In this document: positions 55,317 to 64,000 of the stretch, piece after piece | Numbering within the stretch: position 1 is the stretch's first letter | Layout: each line of letters starts with the position of its first letter | NCBI GenBank assembly: GCA_023416335.1 | Contig: JAEZHY010000126.1 | Coordinates: 7,089 to 71,088, forward strand | DNA: 64,000 bases | DNA from: Pseudomonadota bacterium | GTDB taxonomy: Bacteria > Desulfobacterota > Syntrophobacteria > Syntrophobacterales > Syntrophobacteraceae | Direction: 5' to 3' | Translations under genes and position numbers: made by a program | Notes under the pieces: model-generated | Told to the model about the DNA's origin: nothing | The model's input: the letters and a program-made list of their open reading frames with translations, nothing else | Databases searched by the model: none

Positions 55317-55759
55317 CACCGTCCCTCGGCCGGATCGAAACCGTTTTCCAGCAGCAGAGCCTTTACCTTCTCCCACGTCCCGGCGGTAAGGCCGGGGCAC
55401 CTGGTGGTACGGTTCCCCGGATCGTCGCCCAGGATGGTTTCACAGCGTATGCCGCCGTAGAGATTTCCAAACTCATCCTTGAACCACTCCACCAGTTCGC
55501 CGACCATGAGGTTCAGTTTTTCGTCTTCCGACTCATCGGGCAGCCCTTTTCCGGCATAAAGCCCAAGAAGGCAGGCACCGCCCGTGAGGGCGCCGCAGGT
55601 ATCTCCGGAAAAACCCAAACCGCCGGCAAGGCCGGCCATCGCGCGAATCAGGTCCGGGTTGCTCTTCCCCTGAGCCTCCAGACCCATGGTCAGCAAAATC
55701 TGGCTGCAACTGAACCCCTCACCCGCCAGTGTCATCATGCGAAGCATTTCATCGTTCAT
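55316..55759 (-). CDS. C_GCAxxG_C_C-family protein
   Basis: 147 aa from ATG 55759 (GGAGG about 9 nt upstream). The family signature is visible in order: FSCSQ, GDTCGALTGGACLLG, GIRCETILG, RCPGLTAG. These small redox-like proteins occur with Mo-hydroxylase and selenium-linked genes (DVU_1555-like). The open frame to 55870 is an extension without support. It is coupled to the radical SAM gene. Confidence 0.85.
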   Translation of the reverse strand: MNDEMLRMMTLAGEGFSCSQILLTMGLEAQGKSNPDLIRAMAGLAGGLGFSGDTCGALTGGACLLGLYAGKGLPDESEDEKLNLMVGELVEWFKDEFGNLYGGIRCETILGDDPGNRTTRCPGLTAGTWEKVKALLLENGFDPAEGR

Positions 55760-55876
55760 GGGACCGTCCTCCGCTCTGTTCTGTCGACGGGCAGGCCTCC
55801 CGCAGCTCGACCGATCCGGCTTAAGAATGAGCCGGTCCGTTTCCGGGAAGCTTTTCGTTATGTCATACATGACATT

Positions 55877-56234
55877 ATCGCATAATTGACGGCATCTCCG
55901 ACAAACATTTTATGTCTTCAATGACCGCTCCGGGAGGAGGGTGCGCAACCGGGCATTTCACCGCCTGGTGTAATTCAAACGAGTGGAGTCTCAGAGGGCA
56001 TTGGGAGAGATCATTTCCGCAAAGTGCGCGATTACGGCCGACACAGCCTTGCGCTGGTGCGTTCGCTTTTTCGGCACTGATGCCCAGAGTTGGGAATTTA
56101 TAGCCAGACCACGATCCGGAGGTTGAATAGGAGGGGCTTGAGGAGACACTCGATCGTGTTGTATCGATCAGACCGCAAAGGGATAGCAGGCACCACGGGC
56201 TTGCTCCGGCCAACCGGATAGTTCGGGATGGCGA
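55877..56234. other. 350-nt gap
   Basis: Between the C_GCAxxG_C_C gene and the end of the hybrid kinase gene, both minus-strand. A 112-codon minus frame here has no motif or ribosome-binding site and I do not accept it. The promoter for 52887-55759 must lie here. Confidence 0.3.
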
Positions 56235-59069
56235 TCACTGACATCGTTTTCCCACCCCAGCCTCCAGTTCGTCCTCAATCGCTTCCCGTACAATCCGATA
56301 TTCGCCCTCCAACTCACGGATGAGAGCTTCCGCGTTCTCCGTTGAGTTGGATCGGCCGAGCTGTTCGATGTTTTTGCAGAGCTGTGCCATAACAGTCGCA
56401 CCGACATAGGCACTGCTCGATTTCAGCGAATGGGCCGCGCCCGCCATGGACGTGGGATTTTCTTCAACGAAAGCTTTTCGCAAGTTATACAGGCGTTTGG
56501 GGGCATCAGCCAGGTATGTTTTCATAAGGCGGGAAAGGAAGCCCGGGATGCTCAGGCATTCTTCGGAGTGGAGCAATCCCAAAGCAGTGCGGTCGATTCC
56601 CCTCGATCCCCGCTCGGCCGGTTTTTTACCAAGCTCCGAACCGGCTTCGATTGCATGGCCGGAATCTTCCGGGACCATTTCAACCCAGTTCCGGATTTTT
56701 TCCGAAAGCTGCCTCCGGGTAAAAGGTTTGCTCAGGTAATCGTCCATGCCCGCGGCTATACATTCCTCCCGATCGCCTTCCATTGCATTTGCCGTCAAGG
56801 CAATGATCGGAATGCGCGCCAGTCCGCCTTCTTTTTCAATCTTTCGGAGCTGCCGCGCCGCCGCGTAGCCGTCAATTTCAGGCATGTGGCAGTCCATCAG
56901 AATTATGTCGTATGCATCCGATTTCACTTTGCGCAAAAGCTCGCGCCCGTTGAAAACTACATCCACGCGGCATCCCAGGCCCTCCAGCATTACCCTGGCA
57001 ACTTCCTGGTTTACCGGATTGTCTTCGGCAAGCAGGGCGCGACAGTTGAATCGAGCATTCTCAATGTCCCCGGGGCCGGTCTTCGGAGGGGCGGCTTGTT
57101 GAGATTCGGAATTTACAGCCCTCAGGAGCACTTCATAGAGACGCGCCTGGTGCACCGGCCTGGAAACACAGGCAAAAATGTCCGGCATGTACAACTCGTC
57201 GGATTCATTTATATTTCCCGAGGTGAACAGAACTATGGCCACGTCCCGGACCTCTGTGCGCGATTTTATGAGCCCGGCTATGTCCCGTCCTTCCATATCG
57301 GGCAGCACTGAATCCAGGATGACGATTGCATATGGATTGCCTCCGCTCTGCCCGTCGCCGATCATCTTCAGTACCTCAGCCGCGCTGTTTGCACGGACGA
57401 TGCTCATTCCCCAGCTTTCGAGCATGCCGGTCAGAATTTCGCCTAGGACCTTATTGCCTTCGCCCACGAGTGCCCTCACTCCACGCAAACCATTCGCAAC
57501 CGCGGAGAGGGAGTCGCCCTGGCCAGACTGCCTCGCGAGGCGTACAGTGAAAATGAAAGTGCTGCCTTCCCCGAGGCGGCTCTCTGCGAAGATTTCTCCA
57601 CCCATCATGGTGCAGAGCTGTTTTGAGATGGCCAGTCCCAGCCCTGTACCGCCGTATTTGCGGGTGGTCGATCCGTCTGCCTGGGAAAAGGAATCGAAAA
57701 TGCGGCTCAGGGCCTGTGCTTCCATCCCGATCCCGCTGTCCTTCACCTCGAAACGGAGAATCGGGCCATTTCCCTCATCCCGGACGAGTGAAACGCGCAC
57801 AACCACTTCGCCGCACTCCGTAAATTTGACGGCATTGCTGATGAGATTGGACAGAATCTGCCGCAAACGGACCGGATCGCCGACCAGTGCGTTCGGCACG
57901 TCGCCGTCGATCCGGTAAATCAACTCGAGCCCCTTTTTGTAAGCCTGTTCGGCAAAGAGATCGATCACCTCTCCCACGGGATCCTGAATGTTGAAGTCGA
58001 TGGACTCCAATTCCAGCTTGCCCGCTTCAATTTTCGAAAAATCCAGGATATCGTTTATGACGGTCAGCAGGGCATCCCCGGACCGGAGGAGCATTTTGGC
58101 AAGGCGACACTGATTCGGGTCGAGTTCCGTTCCAAGGAGGAGTTCGGCCATCCCCAGAACTCCATTCAGCGGCGTTCGGATTTCATGGCTCATATTGGCC
58201 AGGAACTGCGATTTTGCGCGATTTGCCTCCTCAGCCTGGCGGGCCAGTTCGGTACTCTGCCGCACCTCTTCTTCAAGATCTCTCTGGTATTGCGCCACCT
58301 GAGTGCGATACCCCCTGAGACGCTCCAGCATCCGGTTAAAGGCATCGGCAAGCTCGCTGACTTCATCGGTCGTTTTGATCTCTATATGCCGATCAATTTT
58401 GTTTTCGGATATTTCCTGAGTGATAACGGAGAGTTCTCGAAGCGGGCCCACTATCCTTCTTGTAATTGCAACAGTGATGACCACACCGGCAAGAACCATG
58501 CACATCGTGGATAATATTGTCATAACAAGAAATCCCCGGATGTGCTCGGCCCTTTCCACGAGACTGAAGTCCATCTGCACGAATCCGAAGATTTCGGGCT
58601 CGGTTGCGGATTCCGATTCGGAAGGAAAGCTGAAATCTCTGTCGGGGATGTTCAAAACAGGGGCAATAACTTCGATATACCGTATCCCGTCTTCACGATT
58701 AATGATTTCGGAGTATTCCATCGCTTTCCGGGACAGATTTCCCGGGAAGAGATCACTCTCAACGCGCGGTCCTTTTTCGAACAGGACCTCACCCTTTTTG
58801 TCCGTGAATTTAATATGGGAAAGGCCGGAATCATTCAGGTTATTGACAATCTTCTCGAGTGCGCTCCTGTTTCTGGTCCAAACAGCGAACTCACTGTTCC
58901 GGGAAACCAGGGCAGCCGTGATTGTGCCGTGACTCAAGAGGCCTTCATAGGAAGTCTTCACTTCACGATGGATCAGGAAGGCGGCCATGACCGCCGCCGT
59001 GGCCAATATAAAGGCGATCATCAGGATATTCAGCTTCCCCATGATGCCCAAACGAGGACGCCATCTCAT
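56235..59069 (-). CDS. hybrid sensor histidine kinase with two receivers and HPt (BarA-like layout)
   Basis: 944 aa from ATG 59069 (AGGAGG, 7-nt spacer). TM1 about 12-32, a ~140-residue periplasmic region, TM2, HAMP, then HisKA ([24 protein letters not shown]), the HATPase with [17 protein letters not shown] and [13 protein letters not shown], a first receiver that seems degenerate (ALVGEGN instead of an Asp pair), a second intact receiver ([27 protein letters not shown]) and a C-terminal HPt ([13 protein letters not shown]). No output regulator is adjacent. It follows the binding-protein gene by 10 nt. Confidence 0.92.
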   Translation of the reverse strand: MRWRPRLGIMGKLNILMIAFILATAAVMAAFLIHREVKTSYEGLLSHGTITAALVSRNSEFAVWTRNRSALEKIVNNLNDSGLSHIKFTDKKGEVLFEKGPRVESDLFPGNLSRKAMEYSEIINREDGIRYIEVIAPVLNIPDRDFSFPSESESATEPEIFGFVQMDFSLVERAEHIRGFLVMTILSTMCMVLAGVVITVAITRRIVGPLRELSVITQEISENKIDRHIEIKTTDEVSELADAFNRMLERLRGYRTQVAQYQRDLEEEVRQSTELARQAEEANRAKSQFLANMSHEIRTPLNGVLGMAELLLGTELDPNQCRLAKMLLRSGDALLTVINDILDFSKIEAGKLELESIDFNIQDPVGEVIDLFAEQAYKKGLELIYRIDGDVPNALVGDPVRLRQILSNLISNAVKFTECGEVVVRVSLVRDEGNGPILRFEVKDSGIGMEAQALSRIFDSFSQADGSTTRKYGGTGLGLAISKQLCTMMGGEIFAESRLGEGSTFIFTVRLARQSGQGDSLSAVANGLRGVRALVGEGNKVLGEILTGMLESWGMSIVRANSAAEVLKMIGDGQSGGNPYAIVILDSVLPDMEGRDIAGLIKSRTEVRDVAIVLFTSGNINESDELYMPDIFACVSRPVHQARLYEVLLRAVNSESQQAAPPKTGPGDIENARFNCRALLAEDNPVNQEVARVMLEGLGCRVDVVFNGRELLRKVKSDAYDIILMDCHMPEIDGYAAARQLRKIEKEGGLARIPIIALTANAMEGDREECIAAGMDDYLSKPFTRRQLSEKIRNWVEMVPEDSGHAIEAGSELGKKPAERGSRGIDRTALGLLHSEECLSIPGFLSRLMKTYLADAPKRLYNLRKAFVEENPTSMAGAAHSLKSSSAYVGATVMAQLCKNIEQLGRSNSTENAEALIRELEGEYRIVREAIEDELEAGVGKRCQ

Positions 59070-59079
59070 CGATTGCCTC

Positions 59080-60033
59080 CTATCTGTACACTTGAAAGGC
59101 ACTCTTCTCTATAATGTCCGGAATCTCCAGCTTCATATGGGAAGCGGTCTTCAGGTTCAAAGAGTAAACGATCTTTCTTGGGCCTGCAATGGGCAATGAA
59201 CCCGGAGCGGCACCTCCGAGAATCTTATTGGCCAGTTCAGCGCATTGAAGCCCGAGGTCCTTATAGTCCCACTCAAGTGAATAAAGCGCTCCCGCTTTCG
59301 TCCATGTCCCGGAAAGCCCGACCAGCGGGATGCGGTTTCGCAGCGAATACAACAGAATATCCTTGGCGGTCTGGGGTGTGAATACAAGTTCATCCGGCAC
59401 GCCCCACAGCACGTCCACCCGATTGACAAAGAAGTCCAACACGGGAGGCAGTTCCGACAGATTCGAGATCTGCCTCTTGTGCAGCACCAGCCCCATTCCT
59501 GCGGCCGCTCTTTCGGCCTCATCCATCCTGTCGGCATTAGCGGGGCTATATACCACTCCGATATTGCGACAATGGGGAAGGACCTGACGCATTTCCTGGA
59601 ACTGCGTTTCAAAAGCAAATTCCATCGAAATTCCGGTTATGTTCCGTTTGCCTCTTGTCTCCCGGGCTCTCAGGAACAGACCGGCAACTACAGGGACATC
59701 AGTGGGGCCGCTCGCAGCCAGTCCCTGTGCCTTGGACCCGACCGTCAGAACCATAGCGGGTTTTTCGCCGGTCGATTTCTGTTCGAACAGTTCCACCCCC
59801 CGGTCGCCCTGCAACACGGAGACGGAAAACTCCGGATCTATCTTCTGCTTTGCCAGACCGGTTTTGAAGCCGTCAAGCAACTCTTCGTACGGGGCCGAGT
59901 TGTTGCTCATAAAAACAACGATCTTCACCTTCCGCCCGCTGTCCGCCAGGACATATTCCCCCGGACGGACCAGAAGAGCAAGCATTATGCAGATTAAGAA
60001 GAGTGCCGGCGGCTTTCCGCGAAAGATCGTCAT
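59080..60033 (-). CDS. ABC_sub_bind-type periplasmic substrate-binding protein
   Basis: 317 aa. Signal peptide at about 1-30, then a two-lobe periplasmic-binding fold of the ABC_sub_bind family ([73 protein letters not shown]). No transporter ATPase or permease gene is near. The ATG is 1 nt past the TonB-receptor stop, and the hybrid kinase follows. It probably presents ligand to the kinase. Confidence 0.88.
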   Translation of the reverse strand: MTIFRGKPPALFLICIMLALLVRPGEYVLADSGRKVKIVVFMSNNSAPYEELLDGFKTGLAKQKIDPEFSVSVLQGDRGVELFEQKSTGEKPAMVLTVGSKAQGLAASGPTDVPVVAGLFLRARETRGKRNITGISMEFAFETQFQEMRQVLPHCRNIGVVYSPANADRMDEAERAAAGMGLVLHKRQISNLSELPPVLDFFVNRVDVLWGVPDELVFTPQTAKDILLYSLRNRIPLVGLSGTWTKAGALYSLEWDYKDLGLQCAELANKILGGAAPGSLPIAGPRKIVYSLNLKTASHMKLEIPDIIEKSAFQVYR

Positions 60034-60034
60034 C

Positions 60035-62056
60035 TCAAAAAGAGTAAGTCACTTTGACTCTGAAGTTGATTCCATCCTGTCCGATCTGATCGAGGCCGCT
60101 CTGAATGTGCTCGTCGGAACCGGGATCACCGTACTTCTGATTGAACAGGTTATATACGCTGGCCGAAACTTCGAGTCCTTTTACAAAATTCTGCGTAAAC
60201 AGGGTCAAATTGGTCAGGAAAATGTTGTCGGTTTCCCGCCCGGAAAGGGTCTTCCTGGGACTCATATACTGGAATTCCGTACCCAGAAAGGCCTTATCCC
60301 TCAAAACCGGGAGCAGGAAGTTTACTTTGGCCGTGTGACGAGGTGAATTGGTCAGAATCATGTCGGTCAGACCGTCCTTCGCTTTCTGGTATGCGTAGCT
60401 GACCTTGGTTTCGATTCCATATGCCCACCTGGTCTCGAATTCCCACTCGGCACCCTTTGCATTCACTTTGTTTAGATTCTCATAAACCAGCATGCCGTCG
60501 GCCGGGTCGAGCTGCAGGCGGATCAGGTCATCGATGTTGTAGTAATAGACCGAGGTCGTCATTTTGTGGCGATCCCCGATCAACTGCTCCCAGACGGCCT
60601 CATAAGTGTGAATTTTCTCGGGATCGAGATGGTTCGCCGCTTTGGTTACATACCCGTCCTCGTAATAAAGTTCGTAGGCATTGGGAGCACGGAAGGCTTC
60701 GCCGTATATGAACTTGAAGGTACTCTTCCGGAAGGGATTGTAGATCAATGCGACCCGGGGATTGACCGTCCCCCCGAACGTTTCGAAATGATCGTAGCGC
60801 ACTCCTGCATTCAGGATAAGACTGCTGAAAATCTGGTACTGATCTTCGACATAGGCCGCCCAGTCGAAAGATGATTTCTTCGAATCCAGCGTAGCAAAGT
60901 TCAAAAAATCCATGGATTCGCCCTGGTTCTGCCTGAAGTTGTCGCGGAATTCCACCCCGGCAAGCAGCTTGTGATCATCCAGCAACTTCTTTGTGAATTG
61001 CAGGTTCCCTCCCCACCAGTCGGCTTTGCCGAAGTCCTTCAAATGATAGATATCCGGCGGATCTCCGGGGCCGGCGCCGTTGTACGCGTAGGTCCCGTCG
61101 TAATGATAGTGGTCGTAATACAGGCGGCTGGAGAGTATGAAATCATTCGAGAAGCTGTGTTCATACTTGAGATCCAGGTAGCCTCTTTCATCCGTTGTGC
61201 CGGTACCGGAGTCATTGAACCACCCCTGCCACGGCGCAGTGGGAACCCCTTTGTTCCGCGAGCCGTAAACCGTCTCCAGGGTGAAATCCTGCATGGTCCA
61301 TTTGGAGAATGTGTTATAGAAGTCTTCCCAGTCGCAGCCCCGCGCCCAGCCATTGTTTTTTGAAGGGGTGTTGTATTCCTTGAAGAAAAGATCCGGCCCC
61401 CTGCTGTTGGAATACGATCCGGAGACAAGGACTTCCAGTCCGTTTGAGAACCGTTCCCCGTAGCTCGTCCTCCCTTTGTATGCATCATAGCGCTCGACAC
61501 CGCCGGAGAGTTCCGCCCCTTTCAGGTCCCTGCCCCGTCTTGTAATGATATTGATGACCCCGAAGAAGGCATTTGTGCCATAAATGGAAGAACTCGGCCC
61601 CCGGATAATCTCCACCCTGTCTATCAGATCCACATCGACGGGGAATTCGTTTCCTATCGGGGCCTGATCGAAGATGCTGTCGTTCAAACGATGGCCGTCA
61701 ACCAGCATGAGGACACGGGTATTATAGTCCCCGGGGCTCCCGAATCCTCTCACTCCCAAATAAGAGTAGTTCCTGTCGTTGGTGACGAAGAACCCCCTCA
61801 CACTTCGCAGAATGTCGCCCAAATTCCGATAGCCGTATTTCTTGATTTCGTTCTGGGTAATGATCGTGACGGAGGAAGGGGCCTCGCTGACCTTCTGTTC
61901 AAATTTCGATGCACCGTATACTGAGGGGATATCCTGGAACAGGATATCCTCTCCGGATACCGGTTGTGTATCGGTTTGGGCCAATGCGGCAAGAGGCTGG
62001 ACGACACACAGGGACAAAAGAATCCCCAGGAGCAGGAAATTTCTTTTGAGTCGCAA
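60035..62056 (-). CDS. TonB-dependent outer-membrane receptor
   Basis: 673 aa, TTG start with GGGAG 7 nt upstream. Signal peptide at about 1-27, then a plug domain (SSVTIITQNEIKKYGYRNLGDILRSVRGFFV, YLGVRGFGSPGDYNTRVLMLVDGHRLN, IDRVEIIRGPSSSIYGTNAFFGVINIITRRG) and a beta-barrel. The barrel ends with VKVTYSF. Unusually it is followed in the same operon by a periplasmic binding protein and a hybrid kinase. Substrate unknown. Confidence 0.92.
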   Translation of the reverse strand: MRLKRNFLLLGILLSLCVVQPLAALAQTDTQPVSGEDILFQDIPSVYGASKFEQKVSEAPSSVTIITQNEIKKYGYRNLGDILRSVRGFFVTNDRNYSYLGVRGFGSPGDYNTRVLMLVDGHRLNDSIFDQAPIGNEFPVDVDLIDRVEIIRGPSSSIYGTNAFFGVINIITRRGRDLKGAELSGGVERYDAYKGRTSYGERFSNGLEVLVSGSYSNSRGPDLFFKEYNTPSKNNGWARGCDWEDFYNTFSKWTMQDFTLETVYGSRNKGVPTAPWQGWFNDSGTGTTDERGYLDLKYEHSFSNDFILSSRLYYDHYHYDGTYAYNGAGPGDPPDIYHLKDFGKADWWGGNLQFTKKLLDDHKLLAGVEFRDNFRQNQGESMDFLNFATLDSKKSSFDWAAYVEDQYQIFSSLILNAGVRYDHFETFGGTVNPRVALIYNPFRKSTFKFIYGEAFRAPNAYELYYEDGYVTKAANHLDPEKIHTYEAVWEQLIGDRHKMTTSVYYYNIDDLIRLQLDPADGMLVYENLNKVNAKGAEWEFETRWAYGIETKVSYAYQKAKDGLTDMILTNSPRHTAKVNFLLPVLRDKAFLGTEFQYMSPRKTLSGRETDNIFLTNLTLFTQNFVKGLEVSASVYNLFNQKYGDPGSDEHIQSGLDQIGQDGINFRVKVTYSF

Positions 62057-62156
62057 GATGAAACTCCCGTCGGCCTGAATTCATCCGGCGGTCGTTTCCG
62101 GGCCGGAGTCGGATCTTCTCAGGAAATTGATTTGCACAGAAGTCGAATTGATTAAT

Positions 62157-62742
62157 GAACAATTAAACTCCACCTGATATATCGGCGATAAACTCACCTC
62201 GCTGAAAACAAATTCAAAGTCGGTTCCGGCTCATTAAAGCATCCCTCGCTGTAAATGCTGTTCGCCGGGGGCGGCTGTTTCACCGCACTGAGGAAATCTC
62301 CCGGACAACTTCTATGTCTTCAGGGTCTTTCGTTTCGGGAAAATGGTATGGTTATTCCACTCTCCCGAACTCGACCGGCGACATTCTGGAATATTGCGAG
62401 GTAAATAAAACAGGGGAATGATTTTGCGCTACAGCAAATGAGGGATTGAGGTCTCCCGCTGACGGAGTTCCCAAGCCGGAGGGACTGTTGCCCGATTGAA
62501 AAGAAACCGGCAAACAAACATCCTGCGGGAGTCCGTCCCCACTCCGTCATCCCGGCAGCGTGGTTGAGCCGGGATCCAGTTTATAAGGTCCTGAGACAAC
62601 GACCATCCAACCCAGGGAACCCAAGGGCCTCATAAACTTCATGGAGTGGACGGTGAGCGGGCGGGAGGCGGCTCCGCTGGTTTCCACCGGAATGACGTAA
62701 TCGCTCACGACAATGAGCGGTGCCCTGCCCTGCGCTTCCCGC
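62157..62742. other. 590-nt divergent/convergent gap
   Basis: Between the start of the TonB-receptor gene and the 3' end of the DUF4410 gene, both minus-strand. Must contain the receptor-operon promoter. No gene or repeat is supported. Confidence 0.3.
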
Positions 62743-63399
62743 TTATATCTTTCCGCTCTCGATAACTTTTGCAATCACGTCCGCAATCTGGCGGGCCGTC
62801 TTCTTCACGTCTCTTTCGGGGTCTTTCTTCGACATCACAAATTTCGCGGCAAGGACGTAAGGATTCTTGCTGATGATTGCACCTGGACCTTTCCCGGCTT
62901 TCTTGTTCGTGCCGAATACGAGAAAAGGCGCGTCTCCTCCACTCCTGAGGTCCGTTACCTCAACCTCGAGCTGCATTTCGGCGGCTCCTGCTCCGAATCC
63001 GATCACCGCCCGACGGAGCCGGTTGCCTTCATCGACCTCAAGGAACTGGCCTCTTATCACCCATCCTTTGCTGGGGAGAGACGTCCCGGAATACAGCCTT
63101 TGCGCAGGAATCGACTTGTCCTGCAAGGCCTTTACAAGTGTGGCGGAGAGCAGTTCCACGAGCTTCGCCGCTTTTGCCTGCGGATCCTCCTGCGGCATCA
63201 GCCTGGGCCTTTTCAGGAGGCGGTTGTCCTGCGTTGCGCCGCCGGAATCCAGCAGAAAATCCTGGACGTAAACCACTTCAGGCCGTGCAAATGAAGATGC
63301 CGGGGCACCGGGGTTGTTCGAGGTCTGAGAACGTCCGTCAACAGTCAGGACCAGGACGGCAAGAGCAGCAATTACGCCGCCGAGAAGGTAGCGTTTCAT
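62743..63399 (-). CDS. DUF4410-like secreted protein
   Basis: 218 aa from ATG 63399 (AGGAG, 7-nt spacer; the in-frame ATG at 63432 is less likely). Signal peptide at about 1-25, then a domain with VYVQDFLLDSGGAT, WVIRGQFLEVDEGNRLRRAVIGFGAGAAEMQLEVEVTDL, which fits the DUF4410 group of periplasmic proteins. Function unknown. Stands alone. Confidence 0.75.
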   Translation of the reverse strand: MKRYLLGGVIAALAVLVLTVDGRSQTSNNPGAPASSFARPEVVYVQDFLLDSGGATQDNRLLKRPRLMPQEDPQAKAAKLVELLSATLVKALQDKSIPAQRLYSGTSLPSKGWVIRGQFLEVDEGNRLRRAVIGFGAGAAEMQLEVEVTDLRSGGDAPFLVFGTNKKAGKGPGAIISKNPYVLAAKFVMSKKDPERDVKKTARQIADVIAKVIESGKI

Positions 63400-63434
63400 G
63401 AGATACTCCTTCGAGATCTGGATAGAAGCCATAC

Positions 63435-63817
63435 AAGTGAAAGTGCATCAACATCGTAATGAATACTGAATTACAACACTTATTACATCAATCCGGGATA
63501 TTGCACCAAATTGGAACGCCAATTCAGTCTCACTATATAAAAACTCTTCTAGCTGTCATTATTATGCGCATATCAATAGCGCTAAATATTAATTATCAAA
63601 GAGTCTGTTTAGGAATGCTGTATTAGAGGCAGTTAAAAGGCATTCTTATAATATCGGATGGCGAGAGTAAAACTTTTTCCACTTTGATTCAACTTAATAT
63701 AGAATGCCTGCGCCAGAAGAACGATACCCGGAAAGACAGGCCGAATCCATTTCATTTGCCAAAGAATATATGCCCTTGTACCTGGCATACGACAACGTTC
63801 GGTGGAAAGGATAGAAA
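63435..63817. other. 380-nt divergent gap
   Basis: A+T-rich region between the DUF4410 and efflux-adaptor genes. It must carry both promoters. I see no ORF. Confidence 0.3.
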
Positions 63818-64000
63818 TTGCGAGTTTCGGATCTCCAAAGGCTCACCTTTTTGCTGTTGTTCCCGATCGCCGTTGTGTTTGCAGGTGGTTGCGAGAAGAA
63901 AAATCAGTATGCCGCGCCGCCTCCGCCTTCGGTTACCGTTGCCGGGCCGATTCAAAAGGACGTGACCGATTACCTGGAGTTTACGGGCACGACCCAGGCA
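63818..64000 (+). CDS. RND efflux periplasmic adaptor (membrane-fusion) lipoprotein, 5' part
   Basis: Only the first 61 codons are in the window. TTG start with GGAAAGGA upstream. Signal ends in a lipobox (VVFAGGC, Cys25), then PPPPSVTVAGPIQKDVTDYLEFTGTTQA, the typical N-terminus of an HlyD/MFP subunit of a tripartite efflux pump. Runs off the right edge. Confidence 0.8.
   Translation, partial: MRVSDLQRLTFLLLFPIAVVFAGGCEKKNQYAAPPPPSVTVAGPIQKDVTDYLEFTGTTQA

Noticed and set aside
55875..56213. 112-codon minus-strand frame
   Set aside because: No motif, no ribosome-binding site, unlike the coding regions nearby.
1..64000. CRISPR arrays, rRNA genes, integrases, transposases
   Set aside because: No regular spacer-repeat pattern, no rRNA-like sequence, and no recombinase motif found despite the dispersed repeats and att-like duplication.

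Overview
The window reads as a piece of a Gram-negative, anaerobic Desulfobacterota-type (deltaproteobacterial, possibly Syntrophobacterales-like) chromosome. The basis is indirect. There is a fused transaldolase/phosphoglucose isomerase, several c-type cytochromes, a haem-bearing chemoreceptor, a TonB-dependent receptor, molybdenum hydroxylase genes, an XdhC protein, and a radical SAM/C_GCAxxG_C_C pair of the kind known from Desulfovibrio relatives. No 16S rRNA or other species marker is present, so the assignment is tentative. The sequence carries 45 to 50 believable genes, one tRNA and many dispersed intergenic repeats.

Layout. 1-330: dispersed repeats. 331-12821: a pentose-phosphate locus on the minus strand (tkt-rpiB, tal-pgi, gnd, zwf, pgl), interrupted by a plus-strand SIR2-HerA defence pair (7572-10426). 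13060-13771: toxin-antitoxin pair. 13833-18214: a receiver-like/PEP-synthase-like fusion, a strong terminator, a GntR regulator and two small ORFs. 18914-22198: a secreted subtilase with repeats. 22900-28683: envelope genes (two L,D-transpeptidases, a TauE/SafE permease) and a tetrahaem cytochrome translationally coupled to a haem-motif chemoreceptor. 29090-35660: a Rel/SpoT protein with an apparently degenerate synthetase, an HtrA protease, an HNH protein, a DsrE-family protein and an ArsR regulator. 35902-38018: tRNA-Thr with a 47-bp exact copy of its 3' end 584 bp downstream, an AbiEii remnant and a Uma2 nuclease, which together look like an eroded integration site. 38536-40489: an orphan receiver and a broken zinc-ribbon/RDD gene. 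40780-43203: a three-gene cassette (nucleotidyltransferase, histidine phosphatase, 2H phosphoesterase). 43961-48030: cytochrome b facing an iorAB-type molybdenum hydroxylase with a dihaem cytochrome. 48618-51829: chemoreceptor and small membrane proteins. 51838-52880: dense repeats. 52887-55759: XdhC, radical SAM and C_GCAxxG_C_C proteins. 56235-62056: a tight operon of TonB-dependent receptor, periplasmic binding protein and hybrid kinase. 62743-64000: a DUF4410 protein and the start of an RND membrane-fusion lipoprotein.

How the genes work together. The first block supplies NADPH and pentoses. The Mo-hydroxylase, cytochrome and XdhC genes form a maturation and electron-transfer theme. The two chemoreceptors and the TonB/binding-protein/kinase operon are environmental sensors. 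The most promising poorly described unit is the nucleotidyltransferase/phosphatase/2H-phosphoesterase cassette. The SIR2-HerA pair matches a known antiphage system, but its position inside a central-metabolism locus is notable. A multi-copy composite intergenic repeat family runs through the window and is not explained by any gene.
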